Positions 26,901 through 34,402 of a stretch of DNA of 64,000 bases are shown one piece after another. The stretch's first letter is position 1. The number at the start of each line of letters is the position of its first letter. Made by a program: the position numbers and the translations under genes. The notes beneath the pieces were generated by a model. The model was not told where the DNA came from. It saw only the letters and a program-made list of their open reading frames with translations, and did no database searches. The stretch is from Gammaproteobacteria bacterium. Lineage in GTDB: Bacteria; Pseudomonadota; Gammaproteobacteria; JADZEE01. The stretch is taken from positions 62,001-126,000 of the forward strand of contig JADZEE010000136.1 of the NCBI GenBank assembly GCA_020850735.1, written 5' to 3'.

Positions 26901-27493
26901 CCACCGGCCACGCCGATGCTGCTGAGACGGCCGTCGCGCGTCTCGATGCCGCCCGGTCCCGAATCACGGAAGTCGAGATCTTCGCTCTCGAGCTCGCCCG
27001 TGCACTGCTCGCGGCGGGTCGGGGCGATGCAGACGAGGCCCTGGCAGCGCTGCACACGGCGTTCGCCCGCCAGACGCCGGGGACCTACGGTACTCTGCCG
27101 CAGCACTACCAGTTGCTCGAATGTGCCGAGTGGCTGTACCAGGACACGGGCGACGAACGGATCCGGGGCTGGATCGCGAGCCGTGCGCGCGCGCTGCAGC
27201 AGGTCGCGCCGACGTGGGCGTGGAATTACGTATTCGAAGCGCTCTACACGGACGACCCGGAGCGCCGGACCGCGGCGCTGGGGATTGCCCTGCATCTGGA
27301 TCGTCGTTCCCTGCGCCTGCGTGCGTTCAGTGAACAGGACCGCGCGCGTGCCACACAGTGGTTCGATCGCCACCGGCCATTCGCGGTCCCGGCCGACAGC
27401 AAGGTGCGTAGCGGCACCGCGTTGCTGTGGCCACCCGACATGCGCCCGCGCACCGTACGCGCGGACCAGTTGCCGGTGCCGGGCGCGGGCTGA
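23906..27493 (+). CDS. Large membrane-anchored TPR-like protein, function unknown
   Basis: 1195 residues. A single N-terminal hydrophobic segment (IAVLVLIVLLPISSIFLYRAYI) after a basic start suggests a type II anchor with nearly the whole protein in the periplasm. Residues about 95-260 form a distinct N-terminal domain; from about 280 on the sequence is helical with irregular TPR-like repeats (for example DWYAYLETGKELADAGNYEDAAAVFLKYP, read as two adjoining parts, and SYLFWRGAAAQARQLFAIAAKLQTGSAASLASAQRLALLEHDWAAALDL in pieces). Few cysteines are present (VVPC, MRCYTG, MCCE). It is a single gene between a decarboxylase and a convergent PilZ gene, with no functional partner evident. TPR scaffolds of this size act in envelope assembly or secretion; no specific role can be supported. 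Confidence 0.8.
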   Translation: MRFRRHHIAVLVLIVLLPISSIFLYRAYIDNRHLHLPVVAPQAPRAAATGIRWSREAEPGGARGKKVPESGWASSRVALYRGVVEASPPGTYDVLVVPCQPYPEDPVRVAKWLKTSPDARRALIPTGVDGVGRAVMTLALTERARRDLGLRIPDPLLVGRALNGYSREPGDSEIMRLAQALRVATVMRCYTGREPPDTIAVTAVWTATAGTNGNSPFREQSWQGLKIGDERPPEAAFMDIVDAVVAGFGRGNVATADEAADVPAVALPPLPETLDVAPDAVADDPLTAVYVLQLYGLLAPEQPGDLRDRMFERSLVLTDLRLARSPHYRLLRARALFHLHRRPAAIAVLGAGTTAPERALRALMDGDGDQLAGLSGEIGNPWERVLARIEHLRLLDTVGAEGRESVRAALVKDHAGWAAVLWHALIEADPWGQVSTLALKSELDRVFPLPGYSVEDRLTAAGGNVYALGSETDLAALATSHVNRQIQSTAGEMCCEARPLMPRRSDYLELIDARVLNNLIKIADHQLKTQGRPDAALAMLSRLAGTYGGQPDLTAIEAAAWWHGAKRESGATRQNMLRQAFETAASALHWSGGQTPGGQLAVDVLEGATQDARNDGVRIDDEVEIAVLAAAYSYDFPRRPYWSKEQAWTPSGVEFPRTQIWDYEYASSRPLFVAARNLLVSGVGVEAADALIARNAHRFKSDTERLSLHAWFLTQSKRPELTRALYRRAVDDGAADWYAYLETGKELADAGNYEDAAAVFLKYPGFGPDSGANRVLVSNEAFDAGSYLFWRGAAAQARQLFAIAAKLQTGSAASLASAQRLALLEHDWAAALDLAQRRARRYDDYYAYRDHLGLLFALGRSAEAWAQFDTLAPRIASPEIWLGALTGVQADGLDAKSIQDWILARRSAVGSGGGTRRLMTFALLALTVDRDGEGLAEIVTALEAPELGDLASLAMSYAAVVRKDFASAYDRLGAAYQKYGNTPYVRAELLPYYVRAAMATGHADAAETAVARLDAARSRITEVEIFALELARALLAAGRGDADEALAALHTAFARQTPGTYGTLPQHYQLLECAEWLYQDTGDERIRGWIASRARALQQVAPTWAWNYVFEALYTDDPERRTAALGIALHLDRRSLRLRAFSEQDRARATQWFDRHRPFAVPADSKVRSGTALLWPPDMRPRTVRADQLPVPGAG

Positions 27494-27497
27494 GCGT

Positions 27498-28592
27498 CTA
27501 CTTTCCCGAGCGGTACGGCCTTGCGACCTCGTGCTGGTCGAGGGTCGCGTGCAGATCCTCGTAGAGCACGCCGAGCAGCTCGGCTACGCGTGCGGCGATC
27601 ACGTCCACGCCGCCGGCGCGCAGCCGGGAGATGTCGTGGTGGTTGGCGAGCGCGTGCCAGAGGGTGCGGCACATCGAATTGGGCGTGAGCGGGTTCGCAG
27701 CGCTGTCGACACGCTTTTTGAGCAAGTCCGCGAACCGCAGCGAGAGCTCGAAGCTGAGCGCCCGGGTGCGCTTTTCCACCCGTTCGGAGATCATCGACAG
27801 GGTGACCTCATCCTCGACCGCGTCGGCGTCCATCACCGACAGCTTGGCGTTCGCCTGCCCGCCCGGGCCGCCGGTGCCGGCCGAGAGCGAAGGCAGCATC
27901 ACGAGCTCCTGCGTGCTGTCGAGCCCGCACAGCTCGGCGTATGACATCAGCACCATGCGATCGATGGTGCGTCCGATGGCCGTCGATTTGTCCTGCAAGG
28001 TGCGCCGGTCGGCGAGTCGATCGATCGCCCCCTCGGGCGGCGGCAGCAGCTGCTTGGAAACCTCGCCGATCAGCGTCGAGATGAGTTTGGGCAGATGCCG
28101 TTCGATCGTCTTGCGGCAGGCCTTGAGGACCACGTCCGGGCTCGGCCCCGTGCGTCCCGGCAACTCGGTCCGCGCCGTGGCGCCGGTTTCGACGACCGCG
28201 CGCGCGATGGAGCGCAGCAGCGCGAGATCCTCGCGGCCGAGGTGGGCGAGCTGGACGCCGACGCCATGTTCGTGCCGGCGCATGATCTGCGCGGACAGGG
28301 TGCTCGCGCGGCGCGTTCCGGCCGCCCGGCCGGCCAGGAAGGTGATGCTGACCCGGGTGCCGACCGACAGCGGCTGCGGTCCGGACTCCGGTACCGGCAG
28401 ACGGAAACGCAGGTACATCCCTTCGCGCGAGATGTCCTGGATCTCGCAGTCGATCGGTTCGGTCTTTTCCGCCGTCAGGCGCGCCGGAATACGGACCTTG
28501 TGGCGGATACGGGTCCGTTTGACGGTCCGTTCCCGCTCCTCCACGCCACCGATGACTATGGATCGCTCGTCCACCCTCAGTGCCCTCGCCAC
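27498..28592 (-). CDS. PilZ domain fused to a short DUF1631-like region
   Basis: 364 residues. The N-terminal third is a PilZ domain with the c-di-GMP signature: the basic RTRIRHKVRIP segment followed by D-x-S-x-x-G in DISREGMYLRF. The rest resembles part of DUF1631 (RVEKRTRALSFELSLRFADLLKK, then NPLTPNSMCRTLWHALA). Full DUF1631 proteins are about twice as long, so this is a compact version. GTG at 28592 follows AGAGGA. It probably binds c-di-GMP and links it to an unknown output. It is convergent with the TPR gene, 4 bases between stops. Confidence 0.82.
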   Translation of the reverse strand: MARALRVDERSIVIGGVEERERTVKRTRIRHKVRIPARLTAEKTEPIDCEIQDISREGMYLRFRLPVPESGPQPLSVGTRVSITFLAGRAAGTRRASTLSAQIMRRHEHGVGVQLAHLGREDLALLRSIARAVVETGATARTELPGRTGPSPDVVLKACRKTIERHLPKLISTLIGEVSKQLLPPPEGAIDRLADRRTLQDKSTAIGRTIDRMVLMSYAELCGLDSTQELVMLPSLSAGTGGPGGQANAKLSVMDADAVEDEVTLSMISERVEKRTRALSFELSLRFADLLKKRVDSAANPLTPNSMCRTLWHALANHHDISRLRAGGVDVIAARVAELLGVLYEDLHATLDQHEVARPYRSGK

Positions 28593-28808
28593 GGATGCTA
28601 GTCCTCTTTAGCGTTATGTTCCAATGCGTTGTAAATCGGCCCGGTGGGGCGGGACTTGAGCGCACGGTCACGGTCGTGACCGCTGCCCACGGGCGGGGCC
28701 CGCCGGGCCGGCGGTTACGGTGCCAGCGACCGGCTGGCGGGAAGCGCGGGATCGAAGCGGAATGTGGACGGGCGCGGCGGATGAAACGCCGGCCGCGACG
28801 TGACTGGT

Positions 28809-29393
28809 CTAGAGTACGGGCGCCGCGTGCAGTTGCGCGACCGCCGGGGTCCCGCTGCCGGCGAGCTTGCGGCCGGCGCTGAAGGCGGCGAGGTTCAGGT
28901 CCCGGAACGCGGCCGGGCTCTGTGCGAGCAGGGCTTGTTCCAATACCGCCACCGGCAGGGAGCCGGCCAACGCCGCCCAGGCGCCGAGCGCGACCACGTT
29001 GGCGATCCGCTCGCTGCCCAGATCGAGCGCGGTGCGGGTGAGCGCGAGCTCGTGCAGCACGTACGGTCCCACCGGTGGATCCGGGACCAGCCGCAGGTCG
29101 GCGAGCACCAGGGCGCCCTCGACCAGCAGCGGGACCGAGCGCGCGACGGCGTTCTGGTCCAGCAGCACCAGCGCGTCCAGCCGGGTGGCCAGCGGGTAGT
29201 CCACGGGCGCGTCCGCGACCACCAGATCCGCATGGCAGAATCCGCCGCGCGAGGTCGGTTCGTAGCCCTGCGACTGCGCGACATGGCGGCCGATCCCGCC
29301 GAACGCGGCACCCAGCACGGTCGCGGCGAGGATCAGGCCCTGGCCGCCGGTACCGGCGAAGCGGATCTCGTGCCGGTACGGGAGACCGCTCAC
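28809..29393 (-). CDS. korC: 2-oxoacid:ferredoxin oxidoreductase gamma subunit
   Basis: 194 residues with the gamma-subunit signature RFAGTGGQGLILAATVLGAA and the YEPTSRGGFCHADLVV segment. The gamma domain helps form the CoA-binding site and complex in this enzyme class. GTG at 29393 overlaps the beta-subunit stop (GTGA); the longer open frame upstream is read-through. It is the last gene of the five-gene oxidoreductase operon. Confidence 0.93.
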   Translation of the reverse strand: MSGLPYRHEIRFAGTGGQGLILAATVLGAAFGGIGRHVAQSQGYEPTSRGGFCHADLVVADAPVDYPLATRLDALVLLDQNAVARSVPLLVEGALVLADLRLVPDPPVGPYVLHELALTRTALDLGSERIANVVALGAWAALAGSLPVAVLEQALLAQSPAAFRDLNLAAFSAGRKLAGSGTPAVAQLHAAPVL

Positions 29394-30244
29394 GATTGCC
29401 GGTTTCCCGTCGCGCCGCCCGGCTGCGCCGCGGCGACGACTTCGCGCCAGGCGGCGCCGTACTCGGCGCGATCGGTACGCGCCAGCAGCCCGGTCGGCAG
29501 GGTGTTGGGACGAAACGGCGTCGCCACCGTGTCGCGGTAGGCATCGGGCCGCACGCCGCTCTTCTGCCGCAACACCATCTCGGGCGCGCTGCCCAGATCG
29601 TTCTTGCGGCCGTAGACCTCGGTGCAGTCGGATATGACTTCGACGAAGGCGAAGCCGGGGTGCGCCAGGCCGTCGCGGAACAACTCCTTGAGCCTGGGCA
29701 CGTGGTGCGTGACCTCGCGGGCGACGTAGCCGGCGCCGGCCGCGGTCGCGAGGGCGCAGGCGTCGAAGGCGGGCTCGACGTTGCCGCCGGGCGTGGTGGT
29801 CGTCAGCCGGCTCTCGGCGGTGGTCGGCGATACCTGTCCGCCGGTCATGCCGTAGACCTCGTTGTTCAGCAGCACGCAGGTCAGATCGAGGTTGCGCCGG
29901 CAGGCGTGGATGAGGTGATTGCCGCCGATCGCCAGGCAGTCGCCGTCGCCGGTGATGACGATGACCGTCAGATCGGGGCGGGCGAGCTTCAGGCCGGTGG
30001 CAAAGGCGAGCGGGCGGCCGTGGGTCACGTGGAAGGTACTGGCGTCGATGTAGGCGGACAGGCGCCCCGCGCAGCCGATCCCGGACACCACGGCGAGGCG
30101 GTCCCGGTCGATGCCGAGCTCGTGTACGGCCCACAGCAGGGCGCGCAGGGCGATGCCGTGGCCGCAGCCCGGACACAGGAAGTGCGGCATCAGCTCCTCG
30201 CGCAGGTAGCTGCGGACGTCGAATGCGGACGCGCTATCGAGCAT
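29390..30244 (-). CDS. korB: 2-oxoacid:ferredoxin oxidoreductase beta subunit (TPP-binding)
   Basis: 284 residues. CPGCGHG (about 24-30) supplies cluster cysteines, and GDGDCLAIGGNHLIHACRRN with LLNNEVYGMTGGQ forms the thiamine-diphosphate/Mg site. Together with KorA it would decarboxylate a 2-oxoacid (2-oxoglutarate in the best-studied relatives) to the acyl-CoA and reduce ferredoxin. Its start overlaps the end of korA by 11 bases and its stop overlaps korC by 4. Confidence 0.95.
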   Translation of the reverse strand: MLDSASAFDVRSYLREELMPHFLCPGCGHGIALRALLWAVHELGIDRDRLAVVSGIGCAGRLSAYIDASTFHVTHGRPLAFATGLKLARPDLTVIVITGDGDCLAIGGNHLIHACRRNLDLTCVLLNNEVYGMTGGQVSPTTAESRLTTTTPGGNVEPAFDACALATAAGAGYVAREVTHHVPRLKELFRDGLAHPGFAFVEVISDCTEVYGRKNDLGSAPEMVLRQKSGVRPDAYRDTVATPFRPNTLPTGLLARTDRAEYGAAWREVVAAAQPGGATGNRQS

Positions 30245-31394
30245 GGACCAGTTCCTCGATCCGGGTGGCGATGGTGGCCGGCGTGATCGGCTCGCCGTTG
30301 AGCCGGTTGATCCCCGTCACGCGCGGCCCGCTCCGGCACACGCGTTCGACCTCCAGGCGCAGCTGGCCGGCGTTGAGCTCCGGCACCAGCACTGCGCGGG
30401 CAGCGGCGGCGGCCACCGCCAGTTGCCGTTCCGGAAACGGCCACAGCGTGATCGGCCGGAACAATCCGGCGCGGATGCCGCGTGCCCGCGCCTCGGTCAC
30501 GGCGCGGCGCGCCGCGCGCGCACACACGCCGATCGCGACGACCAGCACTTCGGCGTCGTCCGCGTGCACCGTCTCGAAGGCGTCGACGGTATCGCGATGG
30601 TGGTCGATCTTGCCGAGCAGCCGGCCGAGCACGCGATCGGCCGTGTCCGGATCCTGGGTCGGGAAGCCGTGCTCGGCATGCACCAGACCGGTGGTATGAC
30701 AGCGCAGCCCGTCACCGGGTCGCGGCATGGCCGGTACACCGTCAGCGCCGGCTGCGTAGGGAGCGAAGCCGGGCGTAGCCCCCGCCGCGCTGCGGCGATC
30801 GATCGTGACCAACTCGTGCGCAGCGGGGAGCAACACCGATTCGGACAGCTGCGCAATGGCCTGGTCGTAGAGCACGAGCACGGGAGTGCGACACAGCTCG
30901 GCCAGATTGAAGGCGCGCACGGTCTGCGCGAAGATCTCACCGACCGAGGCCGGCGCGAGCGCGATGGTCGGATAGTCCCCGTGGCTGCCCCAGCGTGCCT
31001 GCATGAGATCGCCCTGCGACGGGCGCGTCGGCATGCCGGTCGACGGACCGCCGCGCATCACGTCGACGATCACGCAGGGGATCTCGGCGCCGGCGGCGTA
31101 GCCGAGATTCTCCTGTTTCAGCGAAAAGCCCGGTCCGCTGGTCGCGGTCATCGCCTTGACGCCACCCATGGATGCACCGATGACCGCGGCCATCGACGCG
31201 ATCTCGTCTTCCATCTGGATGAACACGCCGCCCACCTTCGGCAGCTCGCGCGCCAGCACTTCGGCGATCTCCGACGACGGCGTGATCGGGTAGCCGGCGA
31301 AAAATCGACAGCCCGCGGCAATCGCGCCGAGCGCGCAGGCACGGTTGCCCGACAGCAGCCGGGCCGGTGCCGGCTCGGCAACGACCGCGCTCAC
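30234..31394 (-). CDS. korA: 2-oxoacid:ferredoxin oxidoreductase alpha subunit
   Basis: 386 residues. Signature FFAGYPITPSSEIAEVLA near residue 32 and QMEDEIASMAAVIGASMGGVKAMTATSGPG, both typical of the pyrimidine-binding alpha domain of KorA/OorA. GMPTRPSQGDLMQARWGSHGD follows, as in 2-oxoglutarate-type enzymes. GTG at 31394 overlaps the stop of the upstream fusion gene (GTGA). No gamma domain is fused to the N-terminus, as happens in some aerobic-type KorA proteins; instead korC supplies it. Confidence 0.95.
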   Translation of the reverse strand: MSAVVAEPAPARLLSGNRACALGAIAAGCRFFAGYPITPSSEIAEVLARELPKVGGVFIQMEDEIASMAAVIGASMGGVKAMTATSGPGFSLKQENLGYAAGAEIPCVIVDVMRGGPSTGMPTRPSQGDLMQARWGSHGDYPTIALAPASVGEIFAQTVRAFNLAELCRTPVLVLYDQAIAQLSESVLLPAAHELVTIDRRSAAGATPGFAPYAAGADGVPAMPRPGDGLRCHTTGLVHAEHGFPTQDPDTADRVLGRLLGKIDHHRDTVDAFETVHADDAEVLVVAIGVCARAARRAVTEARARGIRAGLFRPITLWPFPERQLAVAAAAARAVLVPELNAGQLRLEVERVCRSGPRVTGINRLNGEPITPATIATRIEELVHAR

Positions 31395-32314
31395 GTGGTG
31401 GCCTCCACGTGCACGCGGATGGCGAAATCCGGGCACAGCCATTCGCACAGCCGGCAGCCGGTGCAGGCCGCCGGATCGCTGAGCTCGACGATACGGTCGG
31501 CGTTCAGACTCAGGCAGCGTTCCGGACACAGCTTCACGCAGATGTCGCAGCTCTTGCACCATGCCGGCGTGATTTCGACGCGGATGGCGGGCGGCGCCTG
31601 CGGCTGCGCGGCCGCTACGGGCGCCGCCGGCTCAGGCCGGTGCCCGCGCACGCGTTCCTCCTCCACGTGGGCGCGGCCGCGGCGGAACGCCTCGAGGTTG
31701 ACCGCAACCGTTTTCGGTGGCACGGCGGCCGCGATGACGGCTTCCCAGTCGGCGGCGGCGAAGTCGAGCGCGGTGGACAGTGCGCCCAGCAGCACCGTGT
31801 TGGCGGCGCGATCATTGCCCAGCGCGGCGGCCACACTGGTCGCGTCGAAAGCGTAGCCCTCGCCGACGTGTGCGAGCGCTTCGGGGAGTGACTCGCCGGA
31901 GTAGCGCAGCGACGCGCCGGGGCGGCGATCCAGACACGCGAACGGCGGCACGATGCGCCTGGTGTCGCAGATGAAGATGCCGTGCACCGGCTTCAGGTGG
32001 CCCAGCCAGCGCAGGCCCTCCGCCCACTCCAGCGCGACCAGTACGTCGGCCTCGCCGCGCGGGATGGTCGGCGACCAGACTTCGCGCCCGTAGCGCACGT
32101 GGCTGAAGACCGGGCCGCCGCGCTTGGCCATGCCGTGGACTTCGCTCTGTTTCACGGCGTCGCCGCGTTGCCGGCACAACTCCGCCAGCACCTTGGAGAT
32201 CATGATGACACCCTGGCCGCCCACGCCGGCGATCAGCACGTTCACCGTTGCGCGCGCCGTGTCCGGGCGCGGCGCCGGCGCAGTCGCTTCGGCAAGGCCC
32301 GGTGCACTGTTCAC
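31391..32314 (-). CDS. iorB: Indolepyruvate oxidoreductase gamma/beta subunit fused to 2x[4Fe-4S] ferredoxin
   Basis: 307 residues. The N-terminal two thirds are an IorB-type domain (VLIAGVGGQGVIMISKVLAE; QSEVHGMAKRGGPVFSHVRYG). After a proline/alanine linker the C-terminus is a bacterial-type two-cluster ferredoxin (CKSCDICVKLCPERCL and CTGCRLCEWLCPDFAI). The fusion places an electron-exit module on the complex and may serve both the Ior subunit pair and the KorABC set encoded just downstream. GTG at 32314 overlaps the iorA stop. The substrate of Ior enzymes is an aryl pyruvate; here it is inferred only. Confidence 0.9.
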   Translation of the reverse strand: MNSAPGLAEATAPAPRPDTARATVNVLIAGVGGQGVIMISKVLAELCRQRGDAVKQSEVHGMAKRGGPVFSHVRYGREVWSPTIPRGEADVLVALEWAEGLRWLGHLKPVHGIFICDTRRIVPPFACLDRRPGASLRYSGESLPEALAHVGEGYAFDATSVAAALGNDRAANTVLLGALSTALDFAAADWEAVIAAAVPPKTVAVNLEAFRRGRAHVEEERVRGHRPEPAAPVAAAQPQAPPAIRVEITPAWCKSCDICVKLCPERCLSLNADRIVELSDPAACTGCRLCEWLCPDFAIRVHVEATT

Positions 32315-34122
32315 TGGACCACCGGCACGATGCAGTCCATGGCGCAGACCTGCGCGCACAGGGTGCAGCCTATGCACGCCGAGGCATCGATGTGAACTTT
32401 GTGGCGGCCCTCGAAGCGGGCATCGCTCCAGGTCAGCGCGGGGCAACCGAGATTCATGCATGCCTGGCAGGCGTTACAGTTCGCTTCCTGTACGGCCAGG
32501 GCGGGGCCTTTGATCTTCACGGGGTCCAGCACGCACGGGCGGTTGGAAATGATCACGGCGACGCCCTTGTGGGTCGTGGCTTCGCGCAGCGACTGAAACA
32601 TCGCCGCGACGTCGTAGGAATCGACCGTCCGCACCCAGTCCACGCCCAGCGCCCGCACCAGCGGTTCGTACTCCACGCGCCGGGTCGTTTCGCCGCGCAG
32701 CGTGCGGCCGGTGCCGGGGTGATCCTGGCCGCCGGTCATGGCCGTGATCTGGTTGTCGAGCAGTACCACGGTGATGTCGGCCTGGTTGTAGACGGCGTCG
32801 AGCAATGCGGGTATGCCGCTGTGCAGAAACGTGGAGTCACCGATGGTCGCGACGACCGGACGCGGCTCGCCGGCTTTGGCCATACCGATCGCGTTGCCGA
32901 TGGACGAACCCATGGATACGACGGTGTCGATTGCCCGCAACGGCGGCAGGCAGGCCAGGGTGTAGCAACCGATGTCGCCCGCGATGCGCGCGTCGACGCC
33001 GCGCAGCGCCATGTAACTCGTCATGTGCGGGCAGCCGGCACACAGCACCGGTGGTCGCACCAGCGGTTCCGGAGCCCAGCCGGGCGCGGCGCCCGGAGCG
33101 TCCAGCACACCCGCCCGCGCGAGTCCGTCGCGCAGCAGCTCGGTGGACAGCTCGCCCACGCGCGGGAACCACGCCTTGCCCTCGACCGCGAGACCGAGCG
33201 CACGGACTTCCTTTTCGATGACCGGTTCGAGCTCCTCGACCACGAATACCCGCTCGACCGACTCGCAGAACGCCCGGATGGCGCCGGCCGGCAGCGGCCA
33301 GGTCGCGCCCAGCTTCAGCACGCTCGCCCGCGGCAGCACCTCCTTCACGTAGGCATAACAGGTGCCCGCGGTGATCACGCCGATCTTTGCGTCGCCGGGT
33401 TCGCGGCGCGTCAGCTCGGCGTCTTCCAGCCACGCCTGCAGCTTGCTTTCGCGTTCGATCATGAGCGGATGACGGGTCCGGGCGTTGGCGGGGATCATCA
33501 CGTTCTTGCGCACGTCGTCGACGAAGCCGCGTGACTGCGGTTCGATCCGCGTGCCGGTGCGCACGGGGCTGCGCGTATGCGACAGGCGCGTGGTGCCGCG
33601 GACGATCACGGGTGTGTCGAAGCGCTCGGACAGCTCGAACGCGAGCCGGGTGTAGTGCAGCGCCTCCTGCGCGTCGGCCGGCTCGAGCACCGGGACACAG
33701 GCGAGCTGTGCGAACAGCCGCGTATCCTGCTCGTTCTGCGAGCTGTGTATGCCGGGATCGTCGCACACGACCAGCACCAGGCCGGCGTTGACGCCGATGT
33801 AGGTCTGCGACATGAGAGCGTCGGCCGCGACGTTGAGACCGACGTGCTTCATGGCCGCGAGCGCGCGCCGCCCGGCGAACGACGCGCCGATGGCCACGTC
33901 CAGCGCCACCTTTTCGTTGGTGGACCACTGCGCGTGCAGATCGTCGGCCGGATAACGGGCCAGGCTCTCGAGGATCTCGGTGCTCGGGGTGCCCGGATAG
34001 GCGGCGGCAACGCGCACGCCTGCCTCCCAGGCGCCCCGCGCGATCGCCTCGTTGCCGGTCAAGGACCGCAAGTCCTCCCTGGCCCGACCGCGCGGGCGCA
34101 GTGTCTCCGGTTCCGCTTGCAT
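32311..34122 (-). CDS. iorA: Indolepyruvate:ferredoxin oxidoreductase alpha subunit
   Basis: 603 residues, the normal IorA size. N-terminal pyrimidine domain (SLTGNEAIARGAWEAGVRVAAAYPGTPSTE, in two parts; STNEKVALDVAIGASFAGRRAL), then the TPP/Mg domain (GDIGCYTLACLPPLRAID; VVATIGDSTFLHSGIPALLDA; LLDNQITAMTGGQ), then two [4Fe-4S] motifs (CNACQACMNLGC and CIGCTLCAQVCAMDC). It is the first gene of the leftward operon. A perfect FNR box with a candidate -10 element lies upstream, so expression is probably switched on without oxygen. It would oxidise an aryl pyruvate to an aryl-acetyl-CoA with ferredoxin as acceptor. Confidence 0.95.
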   Translation of the reverse strand: MQAEPETLRPRGRAREDLRSLTGNEAIARGAWEAGVRVAAAYPGTPSTEILESLARYPADDLHAQWSTNEKVALDVAIGASFAGRRALAAMKHVGLNVAADALMSQTYIGVNAGLVLVVCDDPGIHSSQNEQDTRLFAQLACVPVLEPADAQEALHYTRLAFELSERFDTPVIVRGTTRLSHTRSPVRTGTRIEPQSRGFVDDVRKNVMIPANARTRHPLMIERESKLQAWLEDAELTRREPGDAKIGVITAGTCYAYVKEVLPRASVLKLGATWPLPAGAIRAFCESVERVFVVEELEPVIEKEVRALGLAVEGKAWFPRVGELSTELLRDGLARAGVLDAPGAAPGWAPEPLVRPPVLCAGCPHMTSYMALRGVDARIAGDIGCYTLACLPPLRAIDTVVSMGSSIGNAIGMAKAGEPRPVVATIGDSTFLHSGIPALLDAVYNQADITVVLLDNQITAMTGGQDHPGTGRTLRGETTRRVEYEPLVRALGVDWVRTVDSYDVAAMFQSLREATTHKGVAVIISNRPCVLDPVKIKGPALAVQEANCNACQACMNLGCPALTWSDARFEGRHKVHIDASACIGCTLCAQVCAMDCIVPVVQ

Positions 34123-34192
34123 TCAGCCCCCGTCGCCTGCGTGAATCAACTGCGCGCAGGCGCCCGCTCAGGGATCCCGCACATGAATCGCG

Positions 34193-34198
34193 ATCTTA
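34193..34198 (-). promoter_or_regulatory. Candidate -10 element of the iorA promoter
   Basis: TAAGAT on the minus strand is centred 31 bases downstream of the FNR box centre, the spacing expected at a class II FNR promoter. It predicts a start near 34185 and a leader of about 63 bases before iorA. Confidence 0.5.
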
Positions 34199-34219
34199 GT
34201 CCGGGCGATCCCCGCGTCT

Positions 34220-34233
34220 TTGATGCAAATCAA
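34220..34233. promoter_or_regulatory. Perfect FNR/ANR box
   Basis: TTGAT-GCAA-ATCAA matches the FNR/ANR consensus in all ten specified positions and is flanked by one more T/A pair. It lies between divergent iorA and the tetR-hcr operon, 98 bases upstream of the iorA ATG. Its spacing to the minus-strand TAAGAT fits class II activation of iorA. An effect on the rightward operon, whose -10 element is 144 bases away, would need a different geometry. Confidence 0.75.
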
Positions 34234-34346
34234 ACGCTTCGGGCACCGGTGGCGCGCGCGGCACGGGCCCTGCCCGGGTCCGGATCGCCGGTCCCGGCGG
34301 TCGCTCCGACAGAACTCCCCGGGGCGGCCGGGCGACACGACCGGAC

Positions 34347-34376
34347 TTGCCGCCCGCAGGTCGGACCGGCTATAAT
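34347..34376 (+). promoter_or_regulatory. Sigma-70-type promoter of the tetR-hcr operon
   Basis: TTGCCG (34347-34352) and a consensus TATAAT (34371-34376) with an 18-base spacer. The -10 element ends only 8 bases before the annotated TetR ATG, so the transcript would begin at or within about two bases of the start codon: a leaderless mRNA, unless a later start is used. Confidence 0.65.
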
Positions 34377-34402
34377 TTCGAACGATGGTTCAAACTTTGA
34401 AC
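34377..34402. promoter_or_regulatory. Probable TetR operator overlapping promoter and start codon
   Basis: A perfect 7-1-7 inverted repeat GTTCAAA-C-TTTGAAC (34388-34402) is preceded by a third half-site TTCGAAC (34377-34383). The sites abut the -10 element and cover the start codon, the usual geometry for autorepression by the TetR protein encoded immediately downstream. Confidence 0.65.
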
